A stretch of 64,000 nt of DNA from contig NZ_BLZO01000071.1 of NCBI RefSeq assembly GCF_014132355.1, positions 62,001 through 126,000 of the forward strand, written 5' to 3'. The notes below the pieces were generated by a model, which was not told where the DNA came from, did no database searches, and saw only the letters and a list, made by a program, of their open reading frames with translations. A program made the position numbers and the translations under genes. Within the stretch, counting starts at the first letter, position 1. Each line of letters starts with the position of its first letter. Shown in pieces: positions 38,230 through 48,537 of this stretch. The stretch is from Okeania sp. KiyG1. GTDB lineage: Bacteria; Cyanobacteriota; Cyanobacteriia; Cyanobacteriales; Microcoleaceae.

Positions 38230-39428
38230 AGAAGGCAGAAGGCAGAAGTCAGAAGGTAGAGGGGAAAATTGCTTTTGGATATTCAACGACCGACCACTCT
38301 GTGTCTTATACCATTTTAATAAATGTTTGCTATAAATAGTTAGGCTATTTCTTAGGAGTCAACCCACCCCCACCTCTCCCAGGAGGGGACAACCCACCCT
38401 AACCCTTCCCAGGAGGGAGCCTACCCACCCCTCGCCCCTCCCCTCCCAGGATGGGAGCCTACCCACCCCTCGCCCCTCCCCTCCCAGGAGGAAGTCAGAA
38501 TGAATAGATTTAATACCATTTTTGATGTTGTAAATTATCTTTTCTCTTGGTGCGCGTTCCGCAAGGGAGCTGGTGTCGTCGCGGGGTCGCACCACTTCGT
38601 CAAATAGACTTTCAGATAAAGTATGCGAAACGGGTACTTATTATTCTTCATTAATGGATAATTGATAATTGATAATTGATAATTACCTCTGGTTAAAACC
38701 GCTCTTGATTGAATATCAGGAAATATTATTTCTTTATTTTCCCTTAAAAGGGGAGGCTTCAAGGCGCGAATTATTTAATTATTCGGTAATTATACAAAAG
38801 TCAACTAAAGCTTTTGATTCAGGGATTTTTAGACCAAACTCAATGTCTACTAATTAATAGAAAATTAATGGGTGTGTTAAATTATAAATCACTCAATATT
38901 TAAGCTGAAAAAATACATAAAAAAATAGATATGCAATGTATTTATGCTTGATTAATTCCTGTAACAGCAGCTCTTAAAATATTATTTTAAGGCGTAGGGT
39001 GAGTTTTGCTAAAGCAGAGCTTCCGCTAAACGACTGTCGCCGATATGTTTGTGGACCATGACAAACGGAAAAAGGCGACAATATTTATGCTGATTCACTA
39101 AACTCTTAACTGTTAGCCGTAACTTACCGAAAATACCGAAAATTAAGCACTTTAGTTGTCTTAATCCTTCGTTGAGAAACATTTTATTAGGGTGCATCTC
39201 AATTTTGAAGAAAGCCAAAAATTTATCGCTTTTAGGGAATAGGGAATAGGGAATAGGGAATAGGAAAAAGGTATTTTTGCACATAATAGATGCACCCTTT
39301 TCTTAAGTGGAAAAAATCATCAAATGTCAAGCAAAATTAATGTGCTACTTTTGCAGATAATATGCTGTAATATTCCTAATTTTTTCATGGTTTATTGACT
39401 GTCTATAACCATAGCTAAAATAATATTT
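38230..39428. repeat. Intergenic: dispersed repeats and a MITE
   Basis: Positions 38360-38495 are repeated CCCACCCC and CCTCCCAGGA pieces. Positions 38684-38789 are a copy of the 90-bp dispersed repeat (ACCTCT to AATTATTCGG). Positions 39190-39297 are a MITE with perfect GGGTGCATCT/AGATGCACCC ends and a GGGAATA array inside. A partial inverted segment is at 39000-39060. No gene is seen. Confidence 0.6.
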
Positions 39429-41372
39429 ATGCAATCTGAAAAAACTGAAAAATTTCAATATATAGAAGTTACTTCTTCTATGCCAGAGCGAAATCAAAAT
39501 AGTATGTTCAAATTTTTGATTAAATTTAAGAGAAAAATAAATTAATCCGGATAGCTAATTTATTCAAGCCTTTGAGTATTGCTCAAAAATTTGGTTATAG
39601 CTATGCTATGGCAATAAGTGTTGCTGTAGTTGGAATTGCTTTAGGGTTAATTATTTCAGAAGAATATGAAAAACGGATGCTACAAAAACTATATGTTGCA
39701 GATAAGCAAAGCCATCTTCTCAATGATTTGGAAAAATCTGTTTTAGGGATGCGGTCTCATCCACAAAATTTAGTTCCGGCATTAGCTAAAAGATTTGGTT
39801 CGATTTTGAAAAAGCAAAATTTTTAGGATATGTTAATAAAGTTAGGAACAATTTAGAAGAAATTGCTATTTTTATAGATAGTAATCCTAATGATATAGCT
39901 ATAGATCCCAAGGAATATAGAAAACTATTAAATTCATATAAAACGGTAACAGATTCATATTCTAATTATATCAATAATCTTTGGCAGAAAATAGATATTT
40001 CTAACTTAAAGCAAGAGGAAATTTTACAAACACAGCATATTATTATTGCTTCATTGAGTGAAAATCAAGCTACTCAAATAGACCTAAAATTCGATCGCCT
40101 CTCACAAGAACTAATTGCTATTGTGAAAGTAGCAGAAGGTCAAGATTATGAAGCTCATGCTGCTTTAAAATCCGTAACTCAGCTACAAAAAATTATTATT
40201 ATTATTAGTGTTTTAACTTCTCTAGGAATAGCGACATTTTTAGCCATTTATATAAGTCGTTTAATTGCTAATCCTCTAAAACAACTCGCTGAAGTTGCTC
40301 AACAAGTAACAAAAAAATCTAATTTTCAATTACAAGCTACGGTAAATACAAAGGATGAAGTTGGATTATTAGCTACTTCTTTAAATCAACTTATTTTATG
40401 GGTAGGAGAATACACTCATCAGCTAGAAATGTCTCAGAAAACTCTAGAAAATCGTGTGGAAGAACGTACTATTGAACTTACTAAAGCACTTCATAAACTT
40501 CAACAAACTCAATCTCAACTTGTTCAGACAGAAAAAATGTCTAGTTTAGGAAAAATGGTAGGTGGAGTCGCCCATGAAATTAATAATCCAGTTAGCTTCA
40601 TTTATGGTAATACTGAGTATGCGAAACAATATGTTCTTGATTTATTACATTTAATACATTTATATCAGCAGCACTATCCTCAGCCAAAACCAGAAATTCA
40701 AGATTATATTGAGGAAATTGACCTAGATTTTTTAACTGAAGATTTTTAAAAGTTTTATCTTCAATGAAAACTGGGGCGGAAAGAATTAAGCATATTGTTC
40801 AATCTTTAAGAAATTTTTCTCGCCTTGATGAGTCAGAAACTAAATTTGTTAATCTCCAAGAAGGCATTGAAAATACTCTGGTAATTTTAAATAATAAAAT
40901 TCAGCACATAAAAGTAATTAAAAACTATGGAGAATTATCTTTAGTTGAATGTTATCCTGCCAAAATCAATCAAGTATTTTTAGATATTATTTTTAATGCT
41001 GTTGATGCAATCAATCAATTAATATCTAAACAGCAAAATAATCAACTAGATTTTGTTCCTACTCTAAAAATTAAGACTGAAACAATAGAGAGCGATCGAG
41101 TTAGAATCAGTTTTTGGAATAACGGTCCGGTCATACCACCAAAGATTATAGAAAAATTATTTGACCCATTTTTTACTACAAAACCTGTTGGTCAAGGTAC
41201 GGGTTTAGGATTAACAAATTGTTATCAGATTGTGCAACAGCATTGTGGTCAAATTGAAGTAATTTCTAATTCTGAGCAAGGAACAGAATTTACTATTACT
41301 TTGCCGACTAAAATGTCCGATCGAAAAAATAGTAAGGAGAAATTAATTCTGTCTTCTGGAGGGGGCAAATGA
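39429..41372 (+). pseudogene. Sensor histidine kinase, broken by three frameshifts
   Basis: The four pieces join as one kinase. An N-terminal tail (39429-39545) shifts near a run of A at 39533-39540 into a membrane segment (SYAMAISVAVVGIALGLIISEEY). This shifts again near 39800 (LAKRFGS to FEKAKFLGY) into a sensor region, a second TM (IIISVLTSLGIATFLAIYI), HAMP (ISRLIANPLKQLAEVAQ), coiled coil and H-box (GGVAHEINNPVSFI). It shifts again at 40742-40750 (GATTTTTAAAAG) into KVLSSMKTGAERI, the N-box and FDPFFTTKPVGQGTGLGL. All shifts lie at A/T runs. The G1 box reads WNNGPVIPP instead of the usual DNGPG, so ATP binding is doubtful even if the frame were intact. Confidence 0.8.
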
Positions 41373-41448
41373 TATGATATATCTTTATTACTGAAGCTTA
41401 ACCTTAAATTATTGAAAATTTAACTAAAATATGTTAAACTTATAGACT

Positions 41449-41581
41449 ATATCAAATCTGGTTAAACAAACTCACTTCAATTTAGTAGTTAGTAGCTCAA
41501 TAGAGGATACTAAACTCTGAAACGTTTACTATTCAAGATCAGTGTAAATTGGATCTATGTACAATTAAACGGATTTGGTAT
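41449..41581. repeat. MITE-like element with ATATCAAATCTGGTTAAAC ends
   Basis: ATATCAAATCTGGTTAAAC at 41449-41467 is matched by an inverted ATTAAACGGATTTGGTAT-type end at about 41563-41581. The same terminal motif is inside the MITE at 10637-11068 and brackets 41970-42568. The DNA from 41582 to 41728 is plain and AT-rich. Confidence 0.6.
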
Positions 41582-41728
41582 AATTAGTCAATATTCATTA
41601 ATTTGGCAATTGCATTTGTATAAAACTTTGTGATAGATTGTAAATGTTCATGTGAGTTCTATATTAATTAGAGAATACTCTAAAGATCCTTACAGCAAAC
41701 AAAAGTTATTTTTTCTAGGACAGGGAAA

Positions 41729-41941
41729 ATGTTACAAACTAAGTGCAATAATTCTAAATTTAAGCAAGTGATGATCGATAGAACTTGTAGCCAGACATTC
41801 TCAGTTGCAATTAGAAAGCCTAAATATGGGCACAACTACAATTCATATGTTTGTCATACATCTGCTCCTAGTTTAGTTTCTTTATTTAAAAACTCTAATC
41901 TCCAGAAGGATATGGTAGCAACAGTTCCCGAAGAAGTATAA
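41729..41941 (+). CDS. Small unrecognised ORF, 70 codons
   Basis: A 70-residue polar peptide (MLQTKCNNSKFKQ to VATVPEEV) with three cysteines and no membrane segment. It has a plausible ribosome site (AGGACAGGGAAA) just before ATG. I do not recognise it. It lies between the broken kinase and a MITE cluster. Composition is plausible for a real small protein, but chance is also possible. Confidence 0.3.
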   Translation: MLQTKCNNSKFKQVMIDRTCSQTFSVAIRKPKYGHNYNSYVCHTSAPSLVSLFKNSNLQKDMVATVPEEV

Positions 41942-42619
41942 TCTATATTCATTTTTCCTCATATACATAATATCAAATCTGGTTGAATACTTATTCAAGA
42001 CTTACGCAAATTCATCTTGAAAACGCGATATGTAGGGGCGTTTTGCTGTCGCATAACTCCGTTAACGCTCCGCGACATGTAAAGCGGAGCTTTGCGTTAG
42101 CAAATGGCATTCGCCCTCACTCGATTTAGTGTCCGCGCGTAAGTCCTGTTATTATATAGTTGAAAGTAGGGGACCCACCCCTAATATCATGTCCGGTTGA
42201 ATACTTATTATTAAAATAGTAGGGGAGCGGGTAGGGACGTTGCATGCAACGTCCGTACGGGGAGTATGGGAGTAGGGGAGTAGGGAACCCACCCCTAACC
42301 CCGACCGTGGAGGGGAAAATAGAAAGATTTACTGTTTAAGCACTCATGATAAGTTTTTTCCAGATCGCTCTTATCCGGACATGATATAACCCCGACCGTG
42401 GAGGGGAAGAAGGGAGTAGGGGAGTAGGGGAGATTAAATAGACATCTCTTTCCTCCTACTCTCTATTCCCTATCCGTGGTGGAGATATCTAGTATTGAAG
42501 TAATTTAAGAAATTATCAACAGATATTATATCAGCAGATTTGGTAGTGCAGTTAACCGGATTTGATATCAGAATTACGCACTCGCTTCTGCCTCCTACCC
42601 TCTGCCTTTTCTGATAATA
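41942..42619. repeat. Intergenic: nested MITE cluster
   Basis: An outer pair of ATATCAAATC/GGATTTGATAT ends spans 41970-42568. Inside are a reversed copy of the CAGGACTTACGC-type element (41998-42148) and an ATATCATGTCCGG element (42184-42387) with GGGAGTA repeats and a GACCGTGGAGGGG piece that appears twice (about 42303 and 42395). Several insertion events must have occurred in order. No gene is seen. Confidence 0.65.
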
Positions 42620-44629
42620 CTATTTCCATTCATCCCAAGTATTATTAAAAATCGAAGTTTCAGGAAAAGCAGTCGGATTACCATTTTCCTCTAAACGACC
42701 TTGTAAAATCTCCAATTCCCATTCCTTAGAAGGCATATCATCAATCAATTCATAAGGAAAAATACCCCGCTCCAAAGCAAAATCAATCGTTGTACCAGCA
42801 GCAGCACCAGCAGACCATTCAAAAGAATGAACCCGATAAGCAGCAGCAGCAATATAACTCGTAGCAATAGTCTTCCCTGCTACCAACAAATTATCAATTT
42901 CCTGAGGTATCATTGCCCGTAAAGGAATTTGAAAAGGATAAGCAGAACCTTGACCCCTCCTAATACCTGCTCGTTCAGAATTACCAGGTGCTTCTGCCGG
43001 ACTTTTTGTCATGCAGGGATGAAAATCTATAGCATAATGACCAATACCCACACTATCAGGAAAAACAGTCGCCCGAGCGCGTTGAGGCATTTCTTGCATT
43101 GAGTTAATTTGTACATCTGGAGGTACAAAAGCAGAAACAGCTCCCCACAAATAATGTAATGTATCCGGTGCTAAATTTTGCAGATAAAAATCATCCCGAA
43201 AATTCTTTTTAGCAATATCAACTTCTGCCACCGTAAAACCTTCTGGATAAGTCTTTCCTGGACGACCAATAATACGTCTTCCCTCTCGCATATAAGGATA
43301 TTTTGACAACCCGTGAGCTGTTCCCATCGGTGCATCAAACCCACTCAAAAAACGATTATTCGGATGTTTTTCCTTTACCCCTGCTCCCAACTGAGAGTCA
43401 GTAGTTCCCTCAACCAACCAATGGAAATAACCGAGAGCATTTTCCTCACCCCGACGGAGGGTTTCGGCACGCAAACCACCCATCCAACCACCGGGTCGCA
43501 GTTGACCTGTAGCTTGCAGTTGGTTTCGACTATAAATCAAATTATCTTCACGGTTTCCAGGACGGTAGTCATTGCCCCAAGTCCAATTTTGCATGGAAAT
43601 ATCGCCGGGAAAAATTGTTCGTTTTTTGTAGTCTCCTGGTTGCGGTGCGTCTGGTTTCACTGACCAAATTTGACGATAGGTGAAAACTAGGGGGAAACTA
43701 GCTAATCTTGATAATTCATAACTATAGTAGGGAGCATACTGAGAATAAAAGGGTGGTTCGACATGGGTTTGAGGTGTTTCCGTTGCTTCCATGGCGAAGG
43801 TGTAGGTAAAACCTTGAGTGCAGTAGGAGTCTCTGGTGTCAACGGGAGATGAGGGGTCAAGATAGGTTTGCGGGTCGATACCGAGACGATAGGGAACGTC
43901 TGCTAGGGCAATAATTTCTCCGGTTTCGGTTGCTTCGACAACATACCAGTCTGCACCTCCTGTTTTTTCTGGGGAAGGTTGGGGTACAAACTGAATTATG
44001 GTTTTGTCGAAACGTGCTGAGTTTTGGTAACGGTAAGCATCTTCAATAACTTGAGATAGGGGTTCGGTGTTGATGGGTGGGGTTCCTGCTGCTGGTTGGT
44101 GTTGAATAGCGATCGCTCTATTGATTTGATTATTGGAAATATCTAACTGTTTCACAACAGTATTGGGAAACCATTTGAATGTTCCTCCACCTTTTTTGGC
44201 AGCATCTTGCAACATCTGAAATAGAATACCGTGACCATCGTAAGGCATAAAACAGGAGACGCTTACCCAACAACGACCGGGATTTAATCTACCGTATTTT
44301 TCTTCGATACGTTCCCGTAATTCTAAGTAACCACGGGGATAAAATAGGAGACTGCGTTGAGTACCACGTTCGTCGAGAGCGGAGGTGCCTTGGGAAGAAA
44401 TTTGACCGCCTACCCAGTCGGTAATTTCGGTGACACAAACGGTGCGTCCTGCTAATAATGATTCGTAGGCAGTTGCTGCTCCTGATAAACCGCCGCCGAT
44501 GATGAGTATTTCGCAGGTTTCTTCTTGGTCTGGGGTGCGGGGTGGCGCTGCTAACGCGGGGGCAATAGTTGGAGTTAGGGAAAATAAGCTGAGAATTAGG
44601 CTGATTATTGGTTTGGTTTTTTTGAGCAT
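42620..44629 (-). CDS. Exported FAD-dependent oxidoreductase
   Basis: 669 residues with a Sec signal peptide (SLILSLFSLTPTIAPALAAP). The mature protein begins with a Rossmann dinucleotide site, CEILIIGGGLSGAATAYESLL, and GRTVCVTEITDWVGGQ at the end of the second strand. Later motifs include YEATE-like VVEATETGEIIALAD (the usual A-T-x-x-G segment of FAD enzymes), FLSGFDAPMGTAHGL and, near the C terminus, NLLVAGKTIATSYIAAAAYRVHSFEW, typical of FAD_oxidored-type proteins. It would work in the periplasm or lumen on an unknown substrate. Single gene, with MITE clusters on both sides and no frameshift. Confidence 0.83.
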   Translation of the reverse strand: MLKKTKPIISLILSLFSLTPTIAPALAAPPRTPDQEETCEILIIGGGLSGAATAYESLLAGRTVCVTEITDWVGGQISSQGTSALDERGTQRSLLFYPRGYLELRERIEEKYGRLNPGRCWVSVSCFMPYDGHGILFQMLQDAAKKGGGTFKWFPNTVVKQLDISNNQINRAIAIQHQPAAGTPPINTEPLSQVIEDAYRYQNSARFDKTIIQFVPQPSPEKTGGADWYVVEATETGEIIALADVPYRLGIDPQTYLDPSSPVDTRDSYCTQGFTYTFAMEATETPQTHVEPPFYSQYAPYYSYELSRLASFPLVFTYRQIWSVKPDAPQPGDYKKRTIFPGDISMQNWTWGNDYRPGNREDNLIYSRNQLQATGQLRPGGWMGGLRAETLRRGEENALGYFHWLVEGTTDSQLGAGVKEKHPNNRFLSGFDAPMGTAHGLSKYPYMREGRRIIGRPGKTYPEGFTVAEVDIAKKNFRDDFYLQNLAPDTLHYLWGAVSAFVPPDVQINSMQEMPQRARATVFPDSVGIGHYAIDFHPCMTKSPAEAPGNSERAGIRRGQGSAYPFQIPLRAMIPQEIDNLLVAGKTIATSYIAAAAYRVHSFEWSAGAAAGTTIDFALERGIFPYELIDDMPSKEWELEILQGRLEENGNPTAFPETSIFNNTWDEWK

Positions 44630-44978
44630 AATTTAAGTTAATTTGTAATAATCAAATACTCAAATTTTAGATGAATTTGAACAGACTTGATTGAGACTTT
44701 ATAGCACTACAAGAATTGGTTAGGACGTTTTTCAATCCTAAAACCCTTTTACAGTTTGCTATTACCTATCCCCTAGCGTGTAGCACTATAATAGGTTTGT
44801 ATGGCCAATTGAATAATTAGTCGATAGTTGACGATTTTTATTTTTGGAGGATATTATAAATACTGTAAATTTCAAAAATAATAGAGTTATCGTTTTATCT
44901 GGGTAAGAGACTGTTTGTCAAAAAAAAAGCTCAAGGTGGCCACAAAAAAGTATGTAAGGTAGGGAAATAAAAAAATCA

Positions 44979-45095
44979 ATGTCCCGAAAATCTTATGCCA
45001 GCGGTCTAAGCGATTCCTTACGGGACGCTACGCGAACGGCAGTGGGAACTACTAAAACCTTTTATACTAGACTTAGTAGAACAGTGGTGCATTAG
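44979..45095 (+). pseudogene. IS5-type transposase N-terminal relic with palindromic insert
   Basis: ATG TCC CGA starts MSRKSYASGLSDS, which matches the N terminus of cyanobacterial IS5-type transposases. After 13 codons a 22-base palindromic piece (TTACGGGACGCTACGCGAAC) is inserted, and the following bases CAGTGGGAACTACTAAAACC would resume QWELLKP in another frame. The frame then stops at 45095. The upstream CACAAAAAAGTATGTAAG recurs at 48373. Confidence 0.55.
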
Positions 45096-45102
45096 AATAT
45101 CT

Positions 45103-45251
45103 GGCGTTGCTGATTCTGGGTATGATGCAAGCCCCCCTAGCCCCCCAATTTTGGGGGGAATAAAACTCTAAAAGTCCCCCAATTTTGGGGGATTTAGGGG
45201 GCTTGACAAGAACCAAACAATCGCGCATTCATACTTCAATTCAGCAACGCC
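45103..45251. repeat. MITE with GGCGTTGCTGA ends
   Basis: GGCGTTGCTGA at 45103-45113 and TCAGCAACGCC at 45241-45251 are perfect inverted repeats. The interior has two CCCCCAATTTTGGGGG palindromes. This is the cleanest copy of the family; the 23244-23450 copy is in reverse orientation and holds an extra insertion. Confidence 0.7.
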
Positions 45252-45323
45252 GAATATATCTACTAAATAAGTAACCAGTAATAATTTTTCGCCTATATTT
45301 ACTATTATAATTACACAGATTTT

Positions 45324-45539
45324 ATGCAAGCAGATAGTGTTCCACTAGATATTGTCTTTATTCTGTTTTGTGCAGTCCTAGTGATTTTGATGCAGCTAGG
45401 TTTTGCTCTTTTGGAAGCGGGGTTGCTTCCTTCCAAGCACACAGTCTCAATCATATTCAAAAATTTTGCTGACTTTGGTGTTAGCTTTATCGCTTTTTTC
45501 TTATTTGGTTACTGGATATTGAAGGGTAGAAATAAATAA
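45324..45539 (+). pseudogene. Ammonium transporter (Amt) N-terminal fragment
   Basis: 71 residues: MQADSVPLDIVFILFCAVLV, MQLGFALLEAGLLPSKHTV, IIFKNFADFGVSFIAFFLFGYWI. This is the first two transmembrane helices of an Amt-type ammonium channel, which has the F-A-L-L-E-A-G and K-N motifs. Full Amt proteins have about 11 helices and 400 or more residues. The gene is cut off after helix two and ends KGRNK, 10 bases before the first GTPase gene. Whether the fragment is made is unknown. Confidence 0.75.
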
Positions 45540-45549
45540 GAATTTAGAC

Positions 45550-46641
45550 ATGAACAACGAAGTAGAACAAGAACTAGAGAAAATACGAGAGGGACTCAAA
45601 CCACCAAGTATTGCTGTAATTGGTAGAACTGGTACAGGAAAGAGTAGTCTAATTAAAGCTATTTTGGGACTAGATGACGATGAAATCAAAGTAGGTGCTG
45701 GGTTCCCGGTAACAGAACGCTATGAAAGGTATCCATTCCCACACAATCAAGATACTCCAATCATACTCTATGATTCTCCTGGCTATGAAGCTAGCAAAAC
45801 AGATGATTTTTTAGAAGAGACTTTAAAATTCCTTCGGGACAAATCTCTTTCCAATACCGAATCTGTAGATGACTGTATTCACCTTATTTGGTATCTTATT
45901 CATGGGGGATTAGGTAGGATTGAATATTTCGATAAACAAGTGATTCAAACATTACTTAGCGAAAAAATTCCTATAATCATGGTGTTAAGTCGGTGTGATA
46001 CTGCGCAACCAGAAAAACTTTCTAAACTTAGAAAAAAGCTGAGTGAAGTCTTAGCTGACATTGAGCAGACAGCAAATACCCAACTCAAAATTATGGAAGT
46101 CTCTGCCGATCCTATTCCAGGAAAGACAGTTTCAGGTCTAAAAGAATTAACAGAAGAATCTAAAAAAGCCATTCCTGAATTATATGCAGAAGCATTTATC
46201 AGAGCTCAGAGAGTGAATATCAAATTGAAAAGGAAACCAGCATACTCTCTTATTGGGAAGACAGCTGGGGCATGTTTTGGTTTATCTTTTATTCCTATTC
46301 CAGGCTCTACTAAGCTAAGTGTTATGGGAACTCAGCCAGCTTTACTAGCATCTATTGCTAAACTTTATAATCTTGATCCCTTTCTTAATAACGGTATTAC
46401 AGCTGCCACCATAGCATTTAGTGGTTTACTAGTGATCGTTGGCGCAACAATACTAGATGTAGCTACAACTTTCTTGTCAGGAATATTTCCTCCTCTTTTT
46501 ATACCAGGTAAAAGCATTACTGGTGTAGTAGCTGCAAGTTACATTTTGGCTGTAGGATTGGCATATACTTCTACTTTAGAAGCACTATCAATTCGTCGCT
46601 TAAACTCCAACATGAATAAGAAAGACATAAAAAATTCATAA
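45550..46641 (+). CDS. GTPase with C-terminal membrane domain (DUF697-like), copy 1, C-terminus frameshifted
   Basis: 363 residues as read. The G domain has IGRTGTGKSSLIKAILG (P-loop 25-33), DSPGYE (G3, Asp75) and VLSRCD (147-150) in place of NKxD. After about 225 come hydrophobic helical segments (PAYSLIGKTAGACFGLSFIPIPGS and IVGATILDVATTFLSGIFPPLFIPG), resembling DUF697/YcjF-type GTPases, which act at membranes. Relative to copy 2, one extra A in the run at about 46629-46634 shifts the frame; correcting it would extend the protein to TGA 46760-46762 with a tail matching copy 2 (MKMMKEFIESLEQGDYNPED). Confidence 0.82.
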   Translation: MNNEVEQELEKIREGLKPPSIAVIGRTGTGKSSLIKAILGLDDDEIKVGAGFPVTERYERYPFPHNQDTPIILYDSPGYEASKTDDFLEETLKFLRDKSLSNTESVDDCIHLIWYLIHGGLGRIEYFDKQVIQTLLSEKIPIIMVLSRCDTAQPEKLSKLRKKLSEVLADIEQTANTQLKIMEVSADPIPGKTVSGLKELTEESKKAIPELYAEAFIRAQRVNIKLKRKPAYSLIGKTAGACFGLSFIPIPGSTKLSVMGTQPALLASIAKLYNLDPFLNNGITAATIAFSGLLVIVGATILDVATTFLSGIFPPLFIPGKSITGVVAASYILAVGLAYTSTLEALSIRRLNSNMNKKDIKNS

Positions 46642-46856
46642 AAAAAGATTTTCATCTGAGCTGAAAAGATATCAGAAAAAAGTACGACAAAAGTTAAACA
46701 TGAAGATGATGAAAGAATTTATTGAATCACTCGAGCAGGGAGATTATAACCCAGAAGATTGATATATTTGTAAAAAAAAGCTAAAGATGGCTGTACTATA
46801 AAGAATATATTAGAGTTTTGAAAGGTAGAAATATATAATATATTAGGAGTTTAGAA

Positions 46857-48071
46857 ATGAACAACGAAATAGATCAAGAACTGAAGAAAATACAAGAGAA
46901 ACTAAAACCACCAAGTATTGCTATAATTGGTAGAACAGGTGCAGGAAAGAGTAGTCTAATTAAAGCTATTTTTGGGCTAGATGACGATGAAATCGCGGTA
47001 GATGTTGGATTGCCAGTAACAAAAAGCTATAGAAAATATCCAAATCCATATAATCCAGATATTCCAATCATACTCTATGATTCTCCTGGCTATGAAGTTA
47101 GCAAAACCGATGATTTTTTAGAAGATACTTTAAAATTCCTTGGGGAAAAATCTCTTTACAATACCCCATCTGTAGATGACTGTATTCACCTTGTTTGGTA
47201 TCTCATTCATGCGGGATTAAGTAGGATTGAATATTTCGATAAACAAGTGATTGAAACAGCACTTAGCTTAAAAATTCCTATAATCATCGTGTTAAGTCAG
47301 TGCGATATTGCTAAACCAAAAGAGCTCTCTGAACTTAAAAAAAAGCTGAGTTACATCTTAGCTGACATTGAGCAGAGAGCAAATACTCAACTCAAAATTA
47401 TGGAAGTTTCTGCCGATCCTATTCCAGGAAAGACAGTTTCAGGTCTAAAAGAATTAACAAAAGCATCTATAAAAGCTATTCCTGAATCGTATTCAGAAGC
47501 ATTTATTAGAGCTCAGACAGTTAATGTCAAACTAAAAAGGAGAGTCGCATACTCTCTGGTTGCGACTGCAGCTGGGGTATGTTTTGGTTCAGCTTTTGTT
47601 CCTATTCCAGGATCTACTCCAATTAGTATTATTGGAACTCAGCCAACTTTATTAGCATCTCTTGCTAAAATTTATAATCTCGATCGTCTTCTTGATAAAG
47701 GTGTTGCAACTGTCACCCTAGGAATTAATGCTTTAGTAGCGATCGCTGGTACAACAATACTAGATGTAGCCACAACTATCTTTTCAGCAATATTTCCTCC
47801 TCTTTTTATACCAGGTGAAAGCATTACTGGTATAGTAGCTGCGAGTTACATTTTGATTATAGGGCTAGCATATACTTCTACCTTAGAAGCAGTATCAATT
47901 AATTACTTAAACTCCAACATGAATAGGGAAGAAGTCACAACATTCTTTAAAAGAAGATTTGCATATGAACTGAAAAGATATCAGAAAGAAGTACAACAAA
48001 AGTCAGACATGAAGATGATGAAAGAATTTATTGAATCACTCAAGCGGGGAGATTATAACCCACAAGATTAA
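46857..48071 (+). CDS. GTPase with C-terminal membrane domain (DUF697-like), copy 2
   Basis: A 404-residue tandem paralogue of the upstream gene, highly similar along its whole length. P-loop IGRTGAGKSSLIKAIFG, G3 DSPGYE, G4 position VLSQCD. The membrane-type C-terminal part (AYSLVATAAGVCFGSAFVPIPGS, ILDVATTIFSAIFPPLFIPG) is intact and is followed by a charged tail (FFKRRFAYELKRYQKEVQQ). Its leader GGTAGAAATATATAATATAT resembles that before copy 1, so the unit that was duplicated includes the leader. The role of the pair is unknown; membrane remodelling or surveillance GTPases are possible by analogy. It is complete and is probably the functional copy. Confidence 0.85.
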   Translation: MNNEIDQELKKIQEKLKPPSIAIIGRTGAGKSSLIKAIFGLDDDEIAVDVGLPVTKSYRKYPNPYNPDIPIILYDSPGYEVSKTDDFLEDTLKFLGEKSLYNTPSVDDCIHLVWYLIHAGLSRIEYFDKQVIETALSLKIPIIIVLSQCDIAKPKELSELKKKLSYILADIEQRANTQLKIMEVSADPIPGKTVSGLKELTKASIKAIPESYSEAFIRAQTVNVKLKRRVAYSLVATAAGVCFGSAFVPIPGSTPISIIGTQPTLLASLAKIYNLDRLLDKGVATVTLGINALVAIAGTTILDVATTIFSAIFPPLFIPGESITGIVAASYILIIGLAYTSTLEAVSINYLNSNMNREEVTTFFKRRFAYELKRYQKEVQQKSDMKMMKEFIESLKRGDYNPQD

Positions 48072-48129
48072 TTCAATATATCATATCATATTATTCAGTT
48101 GTTTGAAACAGTCGGTCCCTTAGCAGAAA

Positions 48130-48355
48130 ATGCCGTTAAACTTGAGAACTTATGAGTGTAGTGAATGCGGTTTTGAAGCTGATAGAGATTTTAATGCTGC
48201 TATCAACTTGAAAAACTATGTGTATCAGTAGCTTGAGTTCCAAGCGAATTGAAGCCTGTGGAGAAGATAAGTTACAGACTGCGGTCAGTGGTCTTCAGAG
48301 AAGCAGGAAGCTAGCTCCAAAGCTTATGCAATCACGTATGGGTAAGTTTGGGTAA
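48130..48355 (+). pseudogene. TnpB (IS200/IS605) C-terminal relic
   Basis: The first 34 codons encode NLRTYECSECGFEADRDFNAAINLKNY, the zinc-ribbon and last RuvC-type Asp region of TnpB. After a TAG at 48229-48231 the match resumes one frame over as SSKRIEACGEDKLQTAVSG to QSRMGKFG and stops at 48353-48355. Upstream parts of TnpB are missing. Confidence 0.65.
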
Positions 48356-48537
48356 GTTTAGTAGAACGGTAGCCATAAAAAAGTATGTAAGAGCTGATTT
48401 ATAAAGAAAATCTAAAGAAAGTTAAGTCATAAGAGCTGATTTATAAAGAGAATCTAAAAAAGTAGGGGATTAAGTGAATATGGTGTTATCCTTATGTGCT
48501 AGTTATAATTAAGCCATATTGTGACTAATACACTTGT
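48356..48537. repeat. Intergenic: short direct repeat and IS5-type flank
   Basis: GTAGCCATAAAAAAGTATGT at about 48368-48387 repeats the sequence upstream of the IS5 relic at 44979. AAGAGCTGATTTATAAAGA occurs twice (about 48389 and 48431). No gene. Confidence 0.55.

Noticed and set aside
44146-48355. Whole cassette as an active defence island
   Set aside because: GTPases and transposase relics alone do not match a known defence system, and the transposases are dead. The idea stays speculative.
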